DNA of 64,000 nt from Lutjanus erythropterus (lineage: Eukaryota > Chordata > Actinopteri > Lutjaniformes > Lutjanidae), in the NCBI GenBank assembly GCA_020091685.1, contig CM034610.1:27254094-27318093 (forward strand). The letters run 5' to 3'. Made by a program: the position numbers and the translations under genes. The notes beneath the pieces were generated by a model, which worked only from the letters and a program-made list of their open reading frames with translations, searched no databases and was not told the origin of the DNA. How positions within the stretch are numbered: the first letter of the stretch is position 1; each line of letters starts with the position of its first letter. Positions 1 to 25,200 of this stretch are shown piece after piece.

Positions 1-13325
<13,325 letters not shown>

Positions 13326-14609
13326 ACTCAGAGGAGACACAGTAAAAAAGAGGCATCCTTCAACGGTAAGACTGCAGCGCCTGCATCAGGCGACACACTC
13401 ACATTTTCTTCTCTTCATTTCCTGTCTGAGGCAGCTAATGTAGAAATCTATAAACCGTGAGTTCAGTTTAGTAATTCACACCCTCAGAATATAATTTCTT
13501 GCATGATATACAAGTCATGTCAAGCAAAAGTCTGACGACAGAGTAAAAATAATAAGGTGACCTTTAAACTCAACGTAAATGTGTTTATTTCTCATTCATA
13601 AAATATTTAACAAGGGTATTTTTTCAATACATCAATGTAAGGTGATGCGGAAATTGCAGTAAAAGGGTCAGAAATGTTCTTTTATGCACAAATGAACTTT
13701 TCCCAAGATTTATTTACAAGGCCCATTGTGAATTAGGTCGGAGCAGTTTGTCATTTTTAAAAAGTGGATCTCCAGAAAAAGAGTTTGTGAAACTTTTTGT
13801 AATGTTATTTACAGAGACCCTACAGTTTCCGCCAAGAGCGAGCACTAAATTATCGTCCTATATTCCAGTTGTTCTGGTCTGAATCTGTAAATTATTGTTA
13901 ATATGATTCATTCTGGCGTGTTGATAATGGCAAAGTTTCAGAAGATATTTCTCTTTTCAAAGTTATCTGGCTAACTTGCTAATCCTGCTCCGTGAAACGC
14001 ACCCCATGAGGAGAGGCTGCCCAGGGTGATGAACAACAAAAAAGCCTGAACAACTTTTTCAACTTGCAGCCGGAGCTTTGCTTCACATCACTGCCTCAGA
14101 GACTTATGGTATAGTTAGCGCACGGCGTGCCTAAAAATAGGTCGACTAGACAGGTGCTCTCCTGTGGCAGCATGTCTCCTCTGCCTGCCTGTCTCTTCTC
14201 ACTTTTATTTGTCTCTCTTCACTCAGTTGCTGAGGAACGGAAGCCTGAAAGAGGCTGGCAGGAGGAAGCAGGCGAGAGATAGTTTCCATCTCTCCCTCTG
14301 CATCCTTCCCTTCCCATCCCCGAAGCTCTGCGCGCTTCTCTCTCTGCACTGCAGCTTTCTACAGCAGCAGCGAGCAACCAGCCCGGCAACCTCCTCCTCT
14401 TCAGCTCTATGTGAAACATGTAAAACACAAGAAACGAGCAGTGTTTGTTGTATCTGTGTATACCGCATTTACTGAAGACTAGTGCTGTAATATCTATGTG
14501 ATGCTCTGAGCACTCCGTTGGGATTTTATATAGAAAAGAGTCAATGCAAAAATTTGTTTCACAGCAAGTAGATGTGCATGCACAAACACTAATCCTAACA
14601 CTGTTTGTT

Positions 14610-14645
14610 TATATATATATATAAATACATATATATATATATATA
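14610..14645. repeat. (AT)n microsatellite
   Basis: An interrupted AT dinucleotide run with ATAAATACAT in the middle, inside the nsf 3' UTR. Confidence 0.85.
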
Positions 14646-14773
14646 CGCCTTACTGTATTTGTATGAACAGATTTGAATTATGATCATTCCAGTACACGCT
14701 GGTTTCATGACCTAAACACCTTACTTTGTTCTTATGTTGTGTACTTGGCTATTTCTGACGTTTTTATTTTATG

Positions 14774-14814
14774 AATAAATTAATTCTATTGCTAACAAGA
14801 AACTCTGGAATAAA
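14774..14814 (+). terminator. nsf: Polyadenylation signals for nsf
   Basis: AATAAA occurs at 14774-14779 and again at 14809-14814, about 1.45-1.5 kb after the nsf stop. A TG-rich stretch follows the second. They are the first close pair of canonical signals on this strand after the gene. Confidence 0.5.
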
Positions 14815-15025
14815 TGCTGAAATGATCGACCACCAAACGTTGTAAATGTAGTTACCCCACACCAGGGGGCTCATGGTGCCGTGAAGATGTGTTTCCGTGC
14901 TAAAGGTGACGGGGTTCGGCATTAATGGTTTGGAAATCTGCTTCCCCCAAAGTCAATTTACACTTGTCCCTGTACAGATTGTTGTATTTATGATCAGTTA
15001 CCAAAGCAGTTTTCATGTTTAATCT

Positions 15026-15227
15026 AGAGCTGCAACATGTACAGAGCCCAACATGATGTCTTTAAGTGTCTCATTTTGCCAGTTAATTCCTAAGATATTC
15101 CATTTAATGTGATAATAAAATAAGAAATAAATATATCTCCATATTTGAAAGGCTGAAAACAGCATTTTCTGCTATTTTTGATTGAAAAATCGCTTAAATG
15201 ATTATTGACCAATTATCAAAATAGTGT
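15026..15227 (+). repeat. Fragment of GCTGCAAC-type repeat (variant 2)
   Basis: It begins AGAGCTGCAACATG and contains GGCTGAAAACAGCATTTTCT and GACCAATTATCAAAATAGTG. These phrases are shared with the arrays at 54551-55747 and 56861-57105. Confidence 0.6.
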
Positions 15228-15842
15228 TTTTTTATCACTTGCCAGGCCAGGCAAGTGAGTTGTTATTATTATTATTATTATTATTGTTAATAATAATATA
15301 ATAAACTGTCATATAAGACATGCAGTTCAAAGTGCTTAACAATAAAAGAAATTTCATAATTTTATAGTTCTTCAGGATAAAAAGAATACAGGATTAAAAC
15401 TTGGCCTGTACTTTGTGCTAAAAAGTAAATTATAAAATCCCACTGAAGACATTAATAAGTTAAGGTTGCTTTTCACTACTATGTGTTAAAAACAGTGTTT
15501 GATAATATCAAAAAGTAAAATAGGGGAATAAATATTGTATTCTGCGTGCCTGTGACTTTCTTTTCTGTGGTATTAAAAGGGCTATGAGCTGAAAGCACAG
15601 TGGGTTCACTGTGTTGAAATCCTGTCGCAGACCAATTTCTTTTCTTTTTCTTTTTTGGTAATTTCTTTCTTATTTATTTGGGAGCGTCCTCTGATTTTTT
15701 TCAGAGACGAGCCTTGAATTACAAAAGGTTTAGGCTGTGGCCACTTTGTGATTGACAAGTCAAAATCATATCAAATTTCTATCAGGACTGAGGCGTGACA
15801 ACGTGCAGCTCCTCCTCCTCGTCTAATTATCTCACTTCTGGC

Positions 15843-15960
15843 TCCAAAAAAAACAAGATGGCCACAGACATGATGCCAAACTCAAGACTTCAAAATAGTC
15901 CACAAACCAGTGGATGATGTTCCAGTGATGTCCGCTTTTTATCGTACAGTCTGTACCAGG
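15843..15960 (-). repeat. Fragment of the repeat also found at 25530-26010
   Basis: Read on the minus strand it matches the segment GCCTTGAGTTTGGCATTATG ... CATCTTGGTTTCTTGGAGCC in wnt3 intron 3. The two copies are inverted relative to each other. Confidence 0.5.
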
Positions 15961-16774
15961 CCTTGTTTTCATTATCAAGTGTTCCTCTCTTAATTACAGC
16001 ATGTTGAAATTGTAAGGACCTGTCTTATAATTATAAACTAACAGAATTATCTGGTAATTATGAGAAATGTGGCATCTCATAATGAGATGAACCTACTCTG
16101 ACATTTGCGGTTAACCTCCACAGCATCTCTGTTTCACAATCAGTGCACAGCTCGACAGGAAAACACAGTCAGCCGTTTACCGAGCTGCTACTGCAGCAAG
16201 TCTGTGGTCTACAGAGAGAGTAAATCAAAATGTAGTGATAAAATAAAAAAAAATACTGTTTCAGAGATCGGTAACTCTTCCCTTAAGACTGTGCTATAAC
16301 ATGTGGTTTTCTCTTTTTTTGTACACAAAAGAAATTAAATAATAATTAGAATAGACCAGAGCTTTAATAGCTGTAATCACTGCTTTACTTTTTGTTTGCA
16401 ATAATGTAATAAAAAAAATTGTGGGCGTTCATTTCTTTGTTAATACATTACAAGTTATTGCTATAAAAATGGTCAAGTGAATAATGTCATAGTTAACATT
16501 TTTTTTAATGCTTTTGATGATTAATATTTAGGCATTTTAAGTAGTACATGTCCTCTAAAATGTACAACTATACCTATATTGCAAACTAGCAGCCAGTTAT
16601 TCAATAATATTCCACATTCACACTTAATTTTACTGTTTTATATCTTTTATTGCTATTAAATCCTATGAAAAGACCAAAACTGACACAATTTAAGTCAATT
16701 TCACAATATAAATGTTAAGTTTTATTCTGTATAAAGGCTCAGTATTCTTCTATAACAGCTGGGCAGCTGTTGTT

Positions 16775-17390
16775 TTAAGGTGCAATATGTAAGAATTGGC
16801 AAGCTTTTGGATTTATACTCCAAACAACTAGGGGGCAGCATTTTATCAGAGTAACAGGTAACTGCTGCTAACTGCTGTTAGCTAGTTAGCTGTGCAGCTA
16901 GCAGACTGGAGCACAGGACTTTGAGATGTCTGGAGCTTTTATGTGGAGGAAGAACAAAACCTTTGAGATGGAGGCCAGTTTGATGACAGGGAATACAGTA
17001 ACGAGGTGATTTACAGCGGCCCTGACCAGGACTCTGACTCCAGGGACAACAGGGACATGGAAGGTTAAGGACAGACAAGAAGTGAGTGGGAGTCAGGCAT
17101 CAGTCAGCACCAATCCAAAGGCCTGAGCCTTGCAGTGAGCTCAACTCCGTGGTGAGAGGAACCAAACCCGGTTGGAAAACCACCTGGATGTTGTCAAACT
17201 GAGGACGCTACACTGACTCACTATCACCTCTTGAGGTATTACAACACAAGACAGGCTGTGCTAGCAGGTTACCACGCTAACTTCAGTCTCTGCAACACAG
17301 ACATCTTTGACATGACATCAAAACTGTTATTATTTCACACTCTGTTGATACTGTCAGATAATTTTCTTTTCTTACATATTGCACCTTTAA
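16775..17390. mobile_element. Non-autonomous TTAA-flanked element (piggyBac-like MITE candidate)
   Basis: The left end is TTAAGGTGCAATATGTAAG and the right end CTTACATATTGCACCTTTAA. These form an inverted terminal repeat of about 19 bp with TTAA outermost on both sides. The ~615-bp body encodes no transposase. TTAA at both ends is the signature of piggyBac-type target duplication, so the class is inferred. Confidence 0.7.
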
Positions 17391-18352
17391 CCAAATGTTA
17401 CTTTAACTGGAGTAGACTTGAACAGTGCATTAATTGGGAACTATTTTATAGGATTTATACACATTTGGTGCTTGAGTGAGTATTTCCGGCAGCAGGACGG
17501 TGAGTCCAGATAAGTTAGTGTGTGTTCATAGTAAAATATGTCACTTGGTGCAACATGTGGCTCATTGATGTGTTTTTAATAGACAGAGGAATAAGATAAT
17601 ATCATTAGAGTTAAACTGATACTGGATTTCTGGGGCCGATCAACAAAGTCTGATATTATTTATATCTTTATTCTTTAGAGCACTAAAACAGTAATTTCTC
17701 TAAAAATGTTTAAACTATGTTATATATTTAAAGGTAAACCCACCATTTATTTAAGCCCAAGCAACAGAAACTACACACTTAAATGCCTCATTTTAAAGTG
17801 AAAGTTCAGATGGTTTATGTACAGTAAATAATAACTATAGAAGTGATCAGTGAAGCTGGGGATGAGAAATCTAATCACAGTATATACTATACAAAGTCTG
17901 CGTTACAGTCTGGGGCACCATTTGTTTAAAATTGAGATGATTAATGTGTGTTTGTGTAAAACAACAAGCATGAGACAGTTTTGTTCTTCAAATATATAAT
18001 CTTAGTTCAGTCATACAGATATATACATTGTATAATAAATAATATTTATAAAAACATAACATTTACGATTATAAAATAAAAAGGGAATTATTCACTTTAA
18101 AACATTTGTACAAAACTTTGGATATAGCGGGGGGGGGTTGGGGGGGAACTGAACACAGAAAGGTGGGCCCAGGTAGGGAGGGCTGTGTAGAAGATGACAC
18201 AAATGCTAAGCTATGTCACAAAGAGAGGACAGCCTATACACTACTGGGTAACTTGTATTTTTGTTGCTGAATATAATTAATAGGAAGCAGGTGGGACTGT
18301 CAGAACATGTTGAGTGGAAACCTCTCACAGTTTGTTCCAGTATTGTGAGGAG

Positions 18353-18364
18353 CCATCCATCCAT

Positions 18365-18400
<36 letters not shown>

Positions 18401-18407
18401 CCATCCG
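18353..18407. repeat. (CCAT)n microsatellite
   Basis: About 13 near-perfect CCAT units with one GTCC interruption. The repetitive HPSI and MDGW open frames across it on either strand are artefacts of the tandem repeat. Confidence 0.95.
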
Positions 18408-19312
18408 TTTTTCCATTCACTTCTGTTTGTCACTGGCAGCCGACATCCGCGCACACACACATCCACATCTTGCACACATAAATCACCGAGCTCCGGATGA
18501 AGTTTCCCAACCTTCTCCTGCTTGAATCTTCTCAGAATCTTAACTGGAAGTCTGTTCACGCAAAAATCACAACTGTTTTCCCTCGATGATCTTGGAGATC
18601 CCCTCCACTCAAAAAAAGTGTTTTTTCTTATGTTTGTGTCGCCTAAAATGTCTGACCATGAATATACTGACCTGTCTCTAGTTTGTCACTAGAGAGGTGT
18701 TTTCACTGAAGGGGAGGGGAGGGGGAGATGTTTGAGCACTTCCCTATAATCTAAGATTCAAAAGCTAGATTTTGATACTTAATAAAATCAAAAGCCAATC
18801 ACTGTCTAATGCTTTATGCAGGCAGGTAAACCTGAAACCTCCAGCACTGAACAGATTTGTCAGTACAGAGAGCCAGAGTTAAACATGAGCTGTGTCAGCC
18901 ACTGCAAGTTACATGCTAACAAACATAAACCAATATAAGATGCTAACTACACTTAGCATTCTGATTCGTCTGCTAGTCGCCAATTTTAGTGCACAACAAA
19001 CTCCTCATCTGAGTTTCAGTCTGACCTGGGCTGTCGCAATAACCACAATTTTGAAACGCCACACTGTTTACAAGTCAAACGCTATGTTCATGTTTTTTCT
19101 TTTTTCAAAAAATCAGACAAGCAAAACCAAATCCAGTTCACGCTCAAGGAAGACTCGATTAACCTGACTTAAAACTTGGAAGCAGTAACTTTTGCCATGT
19201 TTTATGTTGTTATGGTCATTATTTGTCAAACTCGCTGTTAGCGTGCTGCACAGCTAATGTGGCTACTACCACCGGCTGAGGCAATGATGGTAGTCCGGCA
19301 ACAGAAGTTACA

Positions 19313-19575
19313 ACAGGAGTTGCTGGACTACTGCTGCCTCGATCAGCCAGTTTGTTTGTGTTATTGTGTGAATTCAATGAATCGGTAGTCCAGCAACTCC
19401 TGTGTTCTGAAAGGTAAAATTACTGTTGTTGCCAATGAAGTCTGGTGGCTTTGGAGAGAGCGGTATTTGGCTTATATAACAGTAGTTTCCCATCGGAAAA
19501 GGCTGTCTGACGGCAAAGTAAAGCGATGACAATATTCCAAACATAACGTACACTGATATTGATGTTGGACTGCTG
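19313..19575. repeat. Foldback MITE-like element, family A, fragment
   Basis: Central and right-arm part of family A. AGTTGCTGGACTACTGCTGC appears inverted a few dozen bases later as GTAGTCCAGCAACTCCTG, followed by the TTGGCTTATATAACAGTAG block shared with 4537-5240. The outer left arm is missing. Confidence 0.6.
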
Positions 19576-21807
19576 TTGTAATACTGAGGAACAGTCAAGA
19601 GAAACTGTGTGACTCTGAAGCCAACTGAGTAACAAAAGTAGCAGGTTGGATGCCACTAACAGTGTGTTTGCGTTACTGCTGCATGTAAATTTACTTGATA
19701 AACATGTCCTGAAAGTAACAATATAACTAAGTGTGGAAAAGAAATGGCCAAATGGCAGGAATTCATTTGCAACCTTGTTTAAATCTGACCAGCACACCCA
19801 GCAGCTAGCTTGCTCAGACCATGAAGTTGCTTGCTAAAAAAAAAAGTTGCTTCTTGTGTGTTCAGTGTTATTGCACCAAATTACTTCATTTCTCATAAAT
19901 AAAGTAACTTGCAAAAAGAAACAAAAGAATGGCAGAAATACCGAATACTGTGCTGTTCATAACCACAGGGGAAGTTTTGTCACCACGACAGCCGTAGGTC
20001 TGACGGAGGCTCAAACATGGCTGAATCGCTCCAATGTTTCCACTAAAGCTAAAGCTAGCCAACTTGACGCACACTGCTCTTTCACATGATAACTTAGCAC
20101 AAGCAGTGGTGGTAGGTGGGGCTTCAGGCCAGGTCCAGAATTTCTCAGTGAGGGAGAAAGAGTAGATGTGCTTCCAGACTCTTTTCAGAGTTTAAAAAAA
20201 ACATTTATGTGGATAAACCATGTTAAACAAAATATTAATCATAGCAGAATATTTTTTTTGTCTGGAGGGGAACTTTAAAATCACTTCCTTTTGCTAAAAA
20301 TCGACTGGGCCAAACATTAATACCTCTGCAAAACCTTCTGAGTAAATTACAGTATTGTTCTTCCAGTTTTAGAGTGTACTGACAAGAGTAAATTCACACA
20401 TCAGCCTTCTTAAAAACTGTCCAACTGAGAGAAAATCTGCAGAGAAGGAAGGGAGGATGTGAGAGCACAACTTGCTCTGTGCTCTGGTCTCCACATGTCG
20501 TCACATGTCCCCCTTTTTCTTTTCTTTTTTTTTTTTTTAAACAGTGATAAAAGAAAGATTTGCTTCAGACAAAAGTCTCTAAGATGAACCTGATGAATGC
20601 ATGAAGTGTTAGATAAAACGATCTCCCAGTAATCACTTTGCTCAGAAGTAATATTAAGCATGCTAAAGCTTGACTCGAGTTTGATGCATAAATTTATAAA
20701 TGAAACAGCCATAAATTATCTCCTGGTTGTTTTCACCGCAACACTCCTTAGATTGAATAATGTATGACTGTATTGCATCACACTCGTGGAAATCATGAGC
20801 AATTTACAGGTGCCCGAATGCAGGAACAAAGTCGTCATTCATAAGAACTGCTAGCTTGCAATGACGAAGAATTTGCTCGCATAAACAAACGCGCAAATGT
20901 TTACCACCTGGAGTTAACTGAATAGTGCATACATATACATGTGTAGGGTTGTTAGTTAGTGGAATGAGCATGCTTGTTCACACACATGCTGCATACCTCC
21001 AGTCCCAGCCCATTGGTAATATTTCAGAAATGCAGGGCTATAAAAATCAGGCTGTAGCATATATCTTCCAGGCTCCGCGTTTGACTGGTGCAGTCGAGTC
21101 CGTCAGCAGGGAGTAGCAACACTGAGGATTTCATCAGCTCAGTAGTTAACAAGAGACAGGACTGTGGCACTTCCAACACCTGCCTGCTGTGTCAGTTCAG
21201 TTCAGTAGTTACAAAGTGATGGTTTCCTGGGGCTGCCGACGTGTTCAGTATCACTTAACAACGAAGTGACAGAGTAGAGGTTGGTTTAGTTTAAAAAAAA
21301 AAAAAAAAAGGTAAACCAGCCAGACTGGCCGGAGAAGTGAGGTGTTAGTTAGAAGATGCTTTTTATTCAAAAGCAAAGAGAGTCTGAAAGTTTTTTTTTT
21401 CTTTACTGCATTAATCTCACAGGTAAAAAGTGTTACTGTACATGCCACAAACACGTGTTGGCATGGAGGGGGGAAATAAATAAAGACAAGGGGGAGGGGA
21501 GGGGCCCAATGCTGCAGGGAAAGTGGCACAACTCTAGCTTCATCAGTCAGGTCAACACAGGACACTTTCTGCTCAGATATTATGGAGATGGTGTAGTGGT
21601 TTGGAAGACAGATTCTAGAGGAGGGATTTTACAAAAAAAACATATAGAAGTATCTGTTACTCATGTGCCGTTACCCGTGAGGGCCTGAGTGTGTGTGCTG
21701 ATGAATGTTTATGTGTGTGGAGTCTGTGTCGGGGGAAGCAGGGGAGTCGTGCAGGAGGAGGGGAGTTGAAGGGCAGCACTTGTAGTCCAGCAGTCTGAAA
21801 GCTTGTC

Positions 21808-22287
21808 TCACTTGCATGTGTGAACGTCGTAGACGCGCACACACTCCTGACAGCTGACGTAGCAGCACCAGTGGAAGATGCAGTGACACTTCTCTTTGCG
21901 TTTCTCAGTCCGGGTGTTGTGGCCGCGGCCGCAGCACAGCAGGTCGCAGCCCTCGATGCCGTGCGACGACACGTTGCAGGCTCGGTCGCGCGTCCCGAAG
22001 GACCCGGTCTCCGGGTTGGGCTCGCAGAAGTTGGGCGAGCCCTCGTAGTAGACCAGGTCGCGCTCGGTGGGGTGCTTGAAGAAGTTGTACTTGACTCGCA
22101 GCGTCTCCACCCAGCCCCGCGACTCGCGGTGCTTCTCCACCACCATCTCCGAGGCGCTGTCATACTTGTCCTTCAGGTAGTCACCCAGCATGCGGAAGTC
22201 CGGCTGCGCCCACCAGCAGGTCTTCACCTCGCAGCTTCCTGACAGGCCGTGACATTTACAGCGCAGGTGCATGTGGTCGAGGATGGT
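21808..22287 (-). CDS. wnt3: wnt3 exon 4: lipidation site and C-terminal cysteine-rich domain
   Basis: The acceptor is GTTTCTCAG. The exon starts [20 protein letters not shown], containing Ser212, and ends [12 protein letters not shown] with TGA at 21810-21808. The exon is GC-rich (CpG-containing) compared with its surroundings, so open frames appear on all strands. Only this one is a Wnt. Confidence 0.98.
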   Translation of the reverse strand, partial: TILDHMHLRCKCHGLSGSCEVKTCWWAQPDFRMLGDYLKDKYDSASEMVVEKHRESRGWVETLRVKYNFFKHPTERDLVYYEGSPNFCEPNPETGSFGTRDRACNVSSHGIEGCDLLCCGRGHNTRTEKRKEKCHCIFHWCCYVSCQECVRVYDVHTCK

Positions 22288-25200
22288 CTGAGAAACACAC
22301 AAGACACTTTTATGTTCACTTTGTAGGAACGTTTCAAGCCAAGATCAGTTCTAAACTTGACTTGCTTAATTAGAGTCATGTTGGAAAAAAACCTTGTCCA
22401 ACTTCATGAAATATTTTCTGCAAACCATCTGCATATTTCTTATCCTAAGAAAATCAGATTCAGTACTCCTGAATATGATTCAGGTCCACTGTGTAAGACT
22501 TATGGGGATTTGTTGGCAGAGTAGAAATAGAATAGAATATTTATAAGCATGGTTGTTAGTGTATAAACTGAGCCGTTTATATCTACAGAGGGCGAAAATC
22601 CTCCATGGCTGCCATGTTGCACCACCATGTCTCTACAGTAGCCCAGAACTGATAAACCAAACACTGGCTGCACAGACGGCCTTCTGGGTGGGAATTTTAT
22701 GGTCACAGCAGGTTCTCCAGCAGGGTACCTGGCAACAATTGGCAAAGGGACTGCTGATGAAAACTAGCCTTTAGCTAGCTTTGGGTGCATTTGCATTTGT
22801 TTGAATGTTGATTTATGTAAATTGTACCTTTTCAAATAAATAAATAAATAAATATACCTATACGCTGGTGGATGAAGTGTTTGCAATCTGTAAACTCACT
22901 GCTAGATGCTACTAAATCCTTAATATAAACTAAAAAGCACCTATTAATCTGGCAAGCATCCAACATTTTTAAGCTTTCATAACCCATTTTTCTTGATCCC
23001 CTAAAGCAGAACTCCACCCAACATGTTTCTTTTGAATGTACACAGTCACTGCCTGTAGGCTTTGAAAGGTGGTTCTGCTGTTTTAACGGATTCCGATGGT
23101 AATCCAGACTCATGGCAAGAAGTGACAGGAACTTCCTAAACACATTGAATCCACTTCTGCACAGTGGATCCATATGGTCAACAACTCAGATAAAACTCTT
23201 GCCGAAGCCGGTCGGGAGAAGAGTGAAAATGTATCCTTTCAATAAAAAAATACTCTCCAGTTCTCATATGACTGATGCTATCGCAGCATCTACGCGAACC
23301 TCTTCAGCAGCTGCCATTGTTTGTTCGAGACGAGTCGCTTCGAAGGACGCTTCTTGCTGTCGTCGCACCTAAAACCACGCTGGTAGATACCAGATGAATC
23401 TAAGATGGATTCTCGCATGATCTCACAAATCCAGCTGCCTCACAAGGTAATGTGTGCCCCACCTTCGATGAAACACAGAGAAGAGGAGGGAAACTTATGT
23501 ACCTGTCTGACCCACAGGTGGTGAGAATTTTATACTTAAAAGGTAGATTTTGGGAGGAGTATTCCTTTCATGTGTAATTAACTCAAATGCGCTGGTCTTA
23601 ATTTGATGAGTCATTGCTTATGGGCAGTTGAGTCAGTCACCACCAAACAAGATCTATTGGAATTTTATGGTCAGAAATTTACAGGAAACTCAGTAATGCG
23701 GACTAACAAAACCACTAAAGACTCGTAGAGACGGCCAAGAAAAACACTGTGCCACTGGCTGCAATTTATTGAAGTGTCATGCAGCTGTGAAGTACTGAGG
23801 CTCTGTGCTGCTGCTAATTCCCTCTGAAGTCACTGGCTCACATCATGAGTGTGCTGCCACGGGGCATATTTTACCTTTGTGTTTTGATTTTGTTGTGCTT
23901 TAATTCAACAGCTATATTTAGCTGCAGAATTCCCCCAGCTGGGGCGGAAGGCAGGTGGCTGGGGCACCTCTGGGTGAGGAAGGGGAGAGTGGGGGATGGA
24001 GGGTAGGGGTGTATGGACCAGTGACATCACACTGTGAGCTTGTCATGCCAACATCAAGTCCCAGAGGCCCTCGGGGCTAAATAAAGGAGCGTGAGAGGGC
24101 CAGGTGGAGAGGAGCGGAGACTCCTGACAGTACTGCTGTTCAGTGAGCTCCTGTGGTCTCCCTGGCTGCTCCTGTGTGCTCACATCAAAGACCCGTCTTG
24201 TTGCCGTGTGGTCCCTCCATTTGCCCCTCAGCGAGCAGCCGGGGAGCCTGTTTTCTCCGAGCGGTGACAGCAGCCAGTGATGTTTTAAGTCGGAGCTGAT
24301 TTCCTTCTTTTCCCCCTCAACTCACTTGGGTTATTTGACTGGCAGGGAATTTTTCATTGGGACGCAAGGCATGAAAGGCGAGGTGTGGGGGCAAGGCGGG
24401 AGGGACGGTGTTGTTGCTTGGATCAGTAATTAACCAGTCATTCAAAGTCAAGTGCTCATTTTCAAGTGGAAACTCAGAAATGTGTGGACAAGTCAAAAAC
24501 CAAATCCCCAGCCGTCACATGAACAATTAGTAATCCAAAACAGTAAAGTTTCCTGGATAAATCTATTCCTTTGTCTATTGTTTACTGCATCTCGGTCTCA
24601 GTTTCCCCCTTTTCCTGCACTTTAAAGTACAAAGTGTGCTGAGCTTGTCTAATTAATGTGATGTATTGCAGTGCTGTGAAACACTTTCATCTTACAGAAC
24701 AAAATGTGCTCAACAATGGAACCTGCTTCTAACTTGCAGTCATTCCTACAGATGTTCAGTACATCTTCTAACCATTAAACCGCTTCAGCCTGATCATTTT
24801 AGTATGGGGGTAATCGATTTATACACTATCTGGCCAAAAGTATGAACACTCCCCTGTCCACCTCTGTTTTTCATGGTTTGTGCAAGGCCTCTCAGTTCCA
24901 GTGAAGGAAAATCTTAATGCTACAAGATACTGATATGTTATGATATTTATATTTAAGTGTGGTTCAGACATTTTGGGGACAGCCCTTTCCTGTTTCAACA
25001 TGACAGGTCCTCCGTGCACAAAGCCAGGTCCATAACAAAACGGTTTCCCTAGTTTGGTGTGGAGGAACTTGACTTGCCTGCACAGATCCCTGACCTCAAC
25101 CTCATCCAACACCTTTACGATGAACTGCGAGCCAGGCCATATCTAATGCCAAGTTTCCACCCAAAGTTACCACAACTTTTAGTTCTAGGAACTACTTTTC

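Larger units (their letters stand above)
13326..14830 (+). other. nsf: nsf 3' UTR (end inferred)
   Basis: No coding sequence follows the nsf stop. The stretch has an (AT)n run at 14610-14645 and ends near two polyadenylation signals. GTAAGA at 13363, 38 bases after the stop, and TTCACTCAG ending at 14226 could act as an optional 3' UTR intron. A splice that close to the stop would not be expected to trigger nonsense-mediated decay. The UTR extent is inferred from the signals alone. Confidence 0.5.
14831..21807. other. Region between the nsf and wnt3 3' ends
   Basis: About 7 kb without a supported gene. It holds repeat fragments at 15026-15227 and 15843-15960, an (ATT)n run near 15261-15286, a TTAA element at 16775-17390, a CCAT microsatellite, and a family A fragment at 19313-19575. 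The right part is probably wnt3 3' UTR, but its length cannot be fixed from sequence alone. Confidence 0.55.
17667..21807 (-). other. wnt3: Possible wnt3 3' UTR span
   Basis: On the minus strand AATAAA occurs at 21367-21362 (441 bases after the wnt3 stop) and at 17672-17667 (about 4.1 kb after it). The longer form would have to include a family A repeat fragment and the CCAT run. Either signal, or both, could be used. Nothing in the sequence settles it. Confidence 0.3.

Noticed and set aside
18206-18559. Open frames with HPSI or MDGW repeats
   Set aside because: Product of the CCAT tetranucleotide microsatellite, not a repeat protein.
21820-22242. 140-codon open frame antisense to wnt3 exon 4, and a second sense-strand frame at 21657-22163
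   Set aside because: Both are shadows of the GC-rich wnt3 exon. Only the frame ending YDVHTCK is a Wnt protein.
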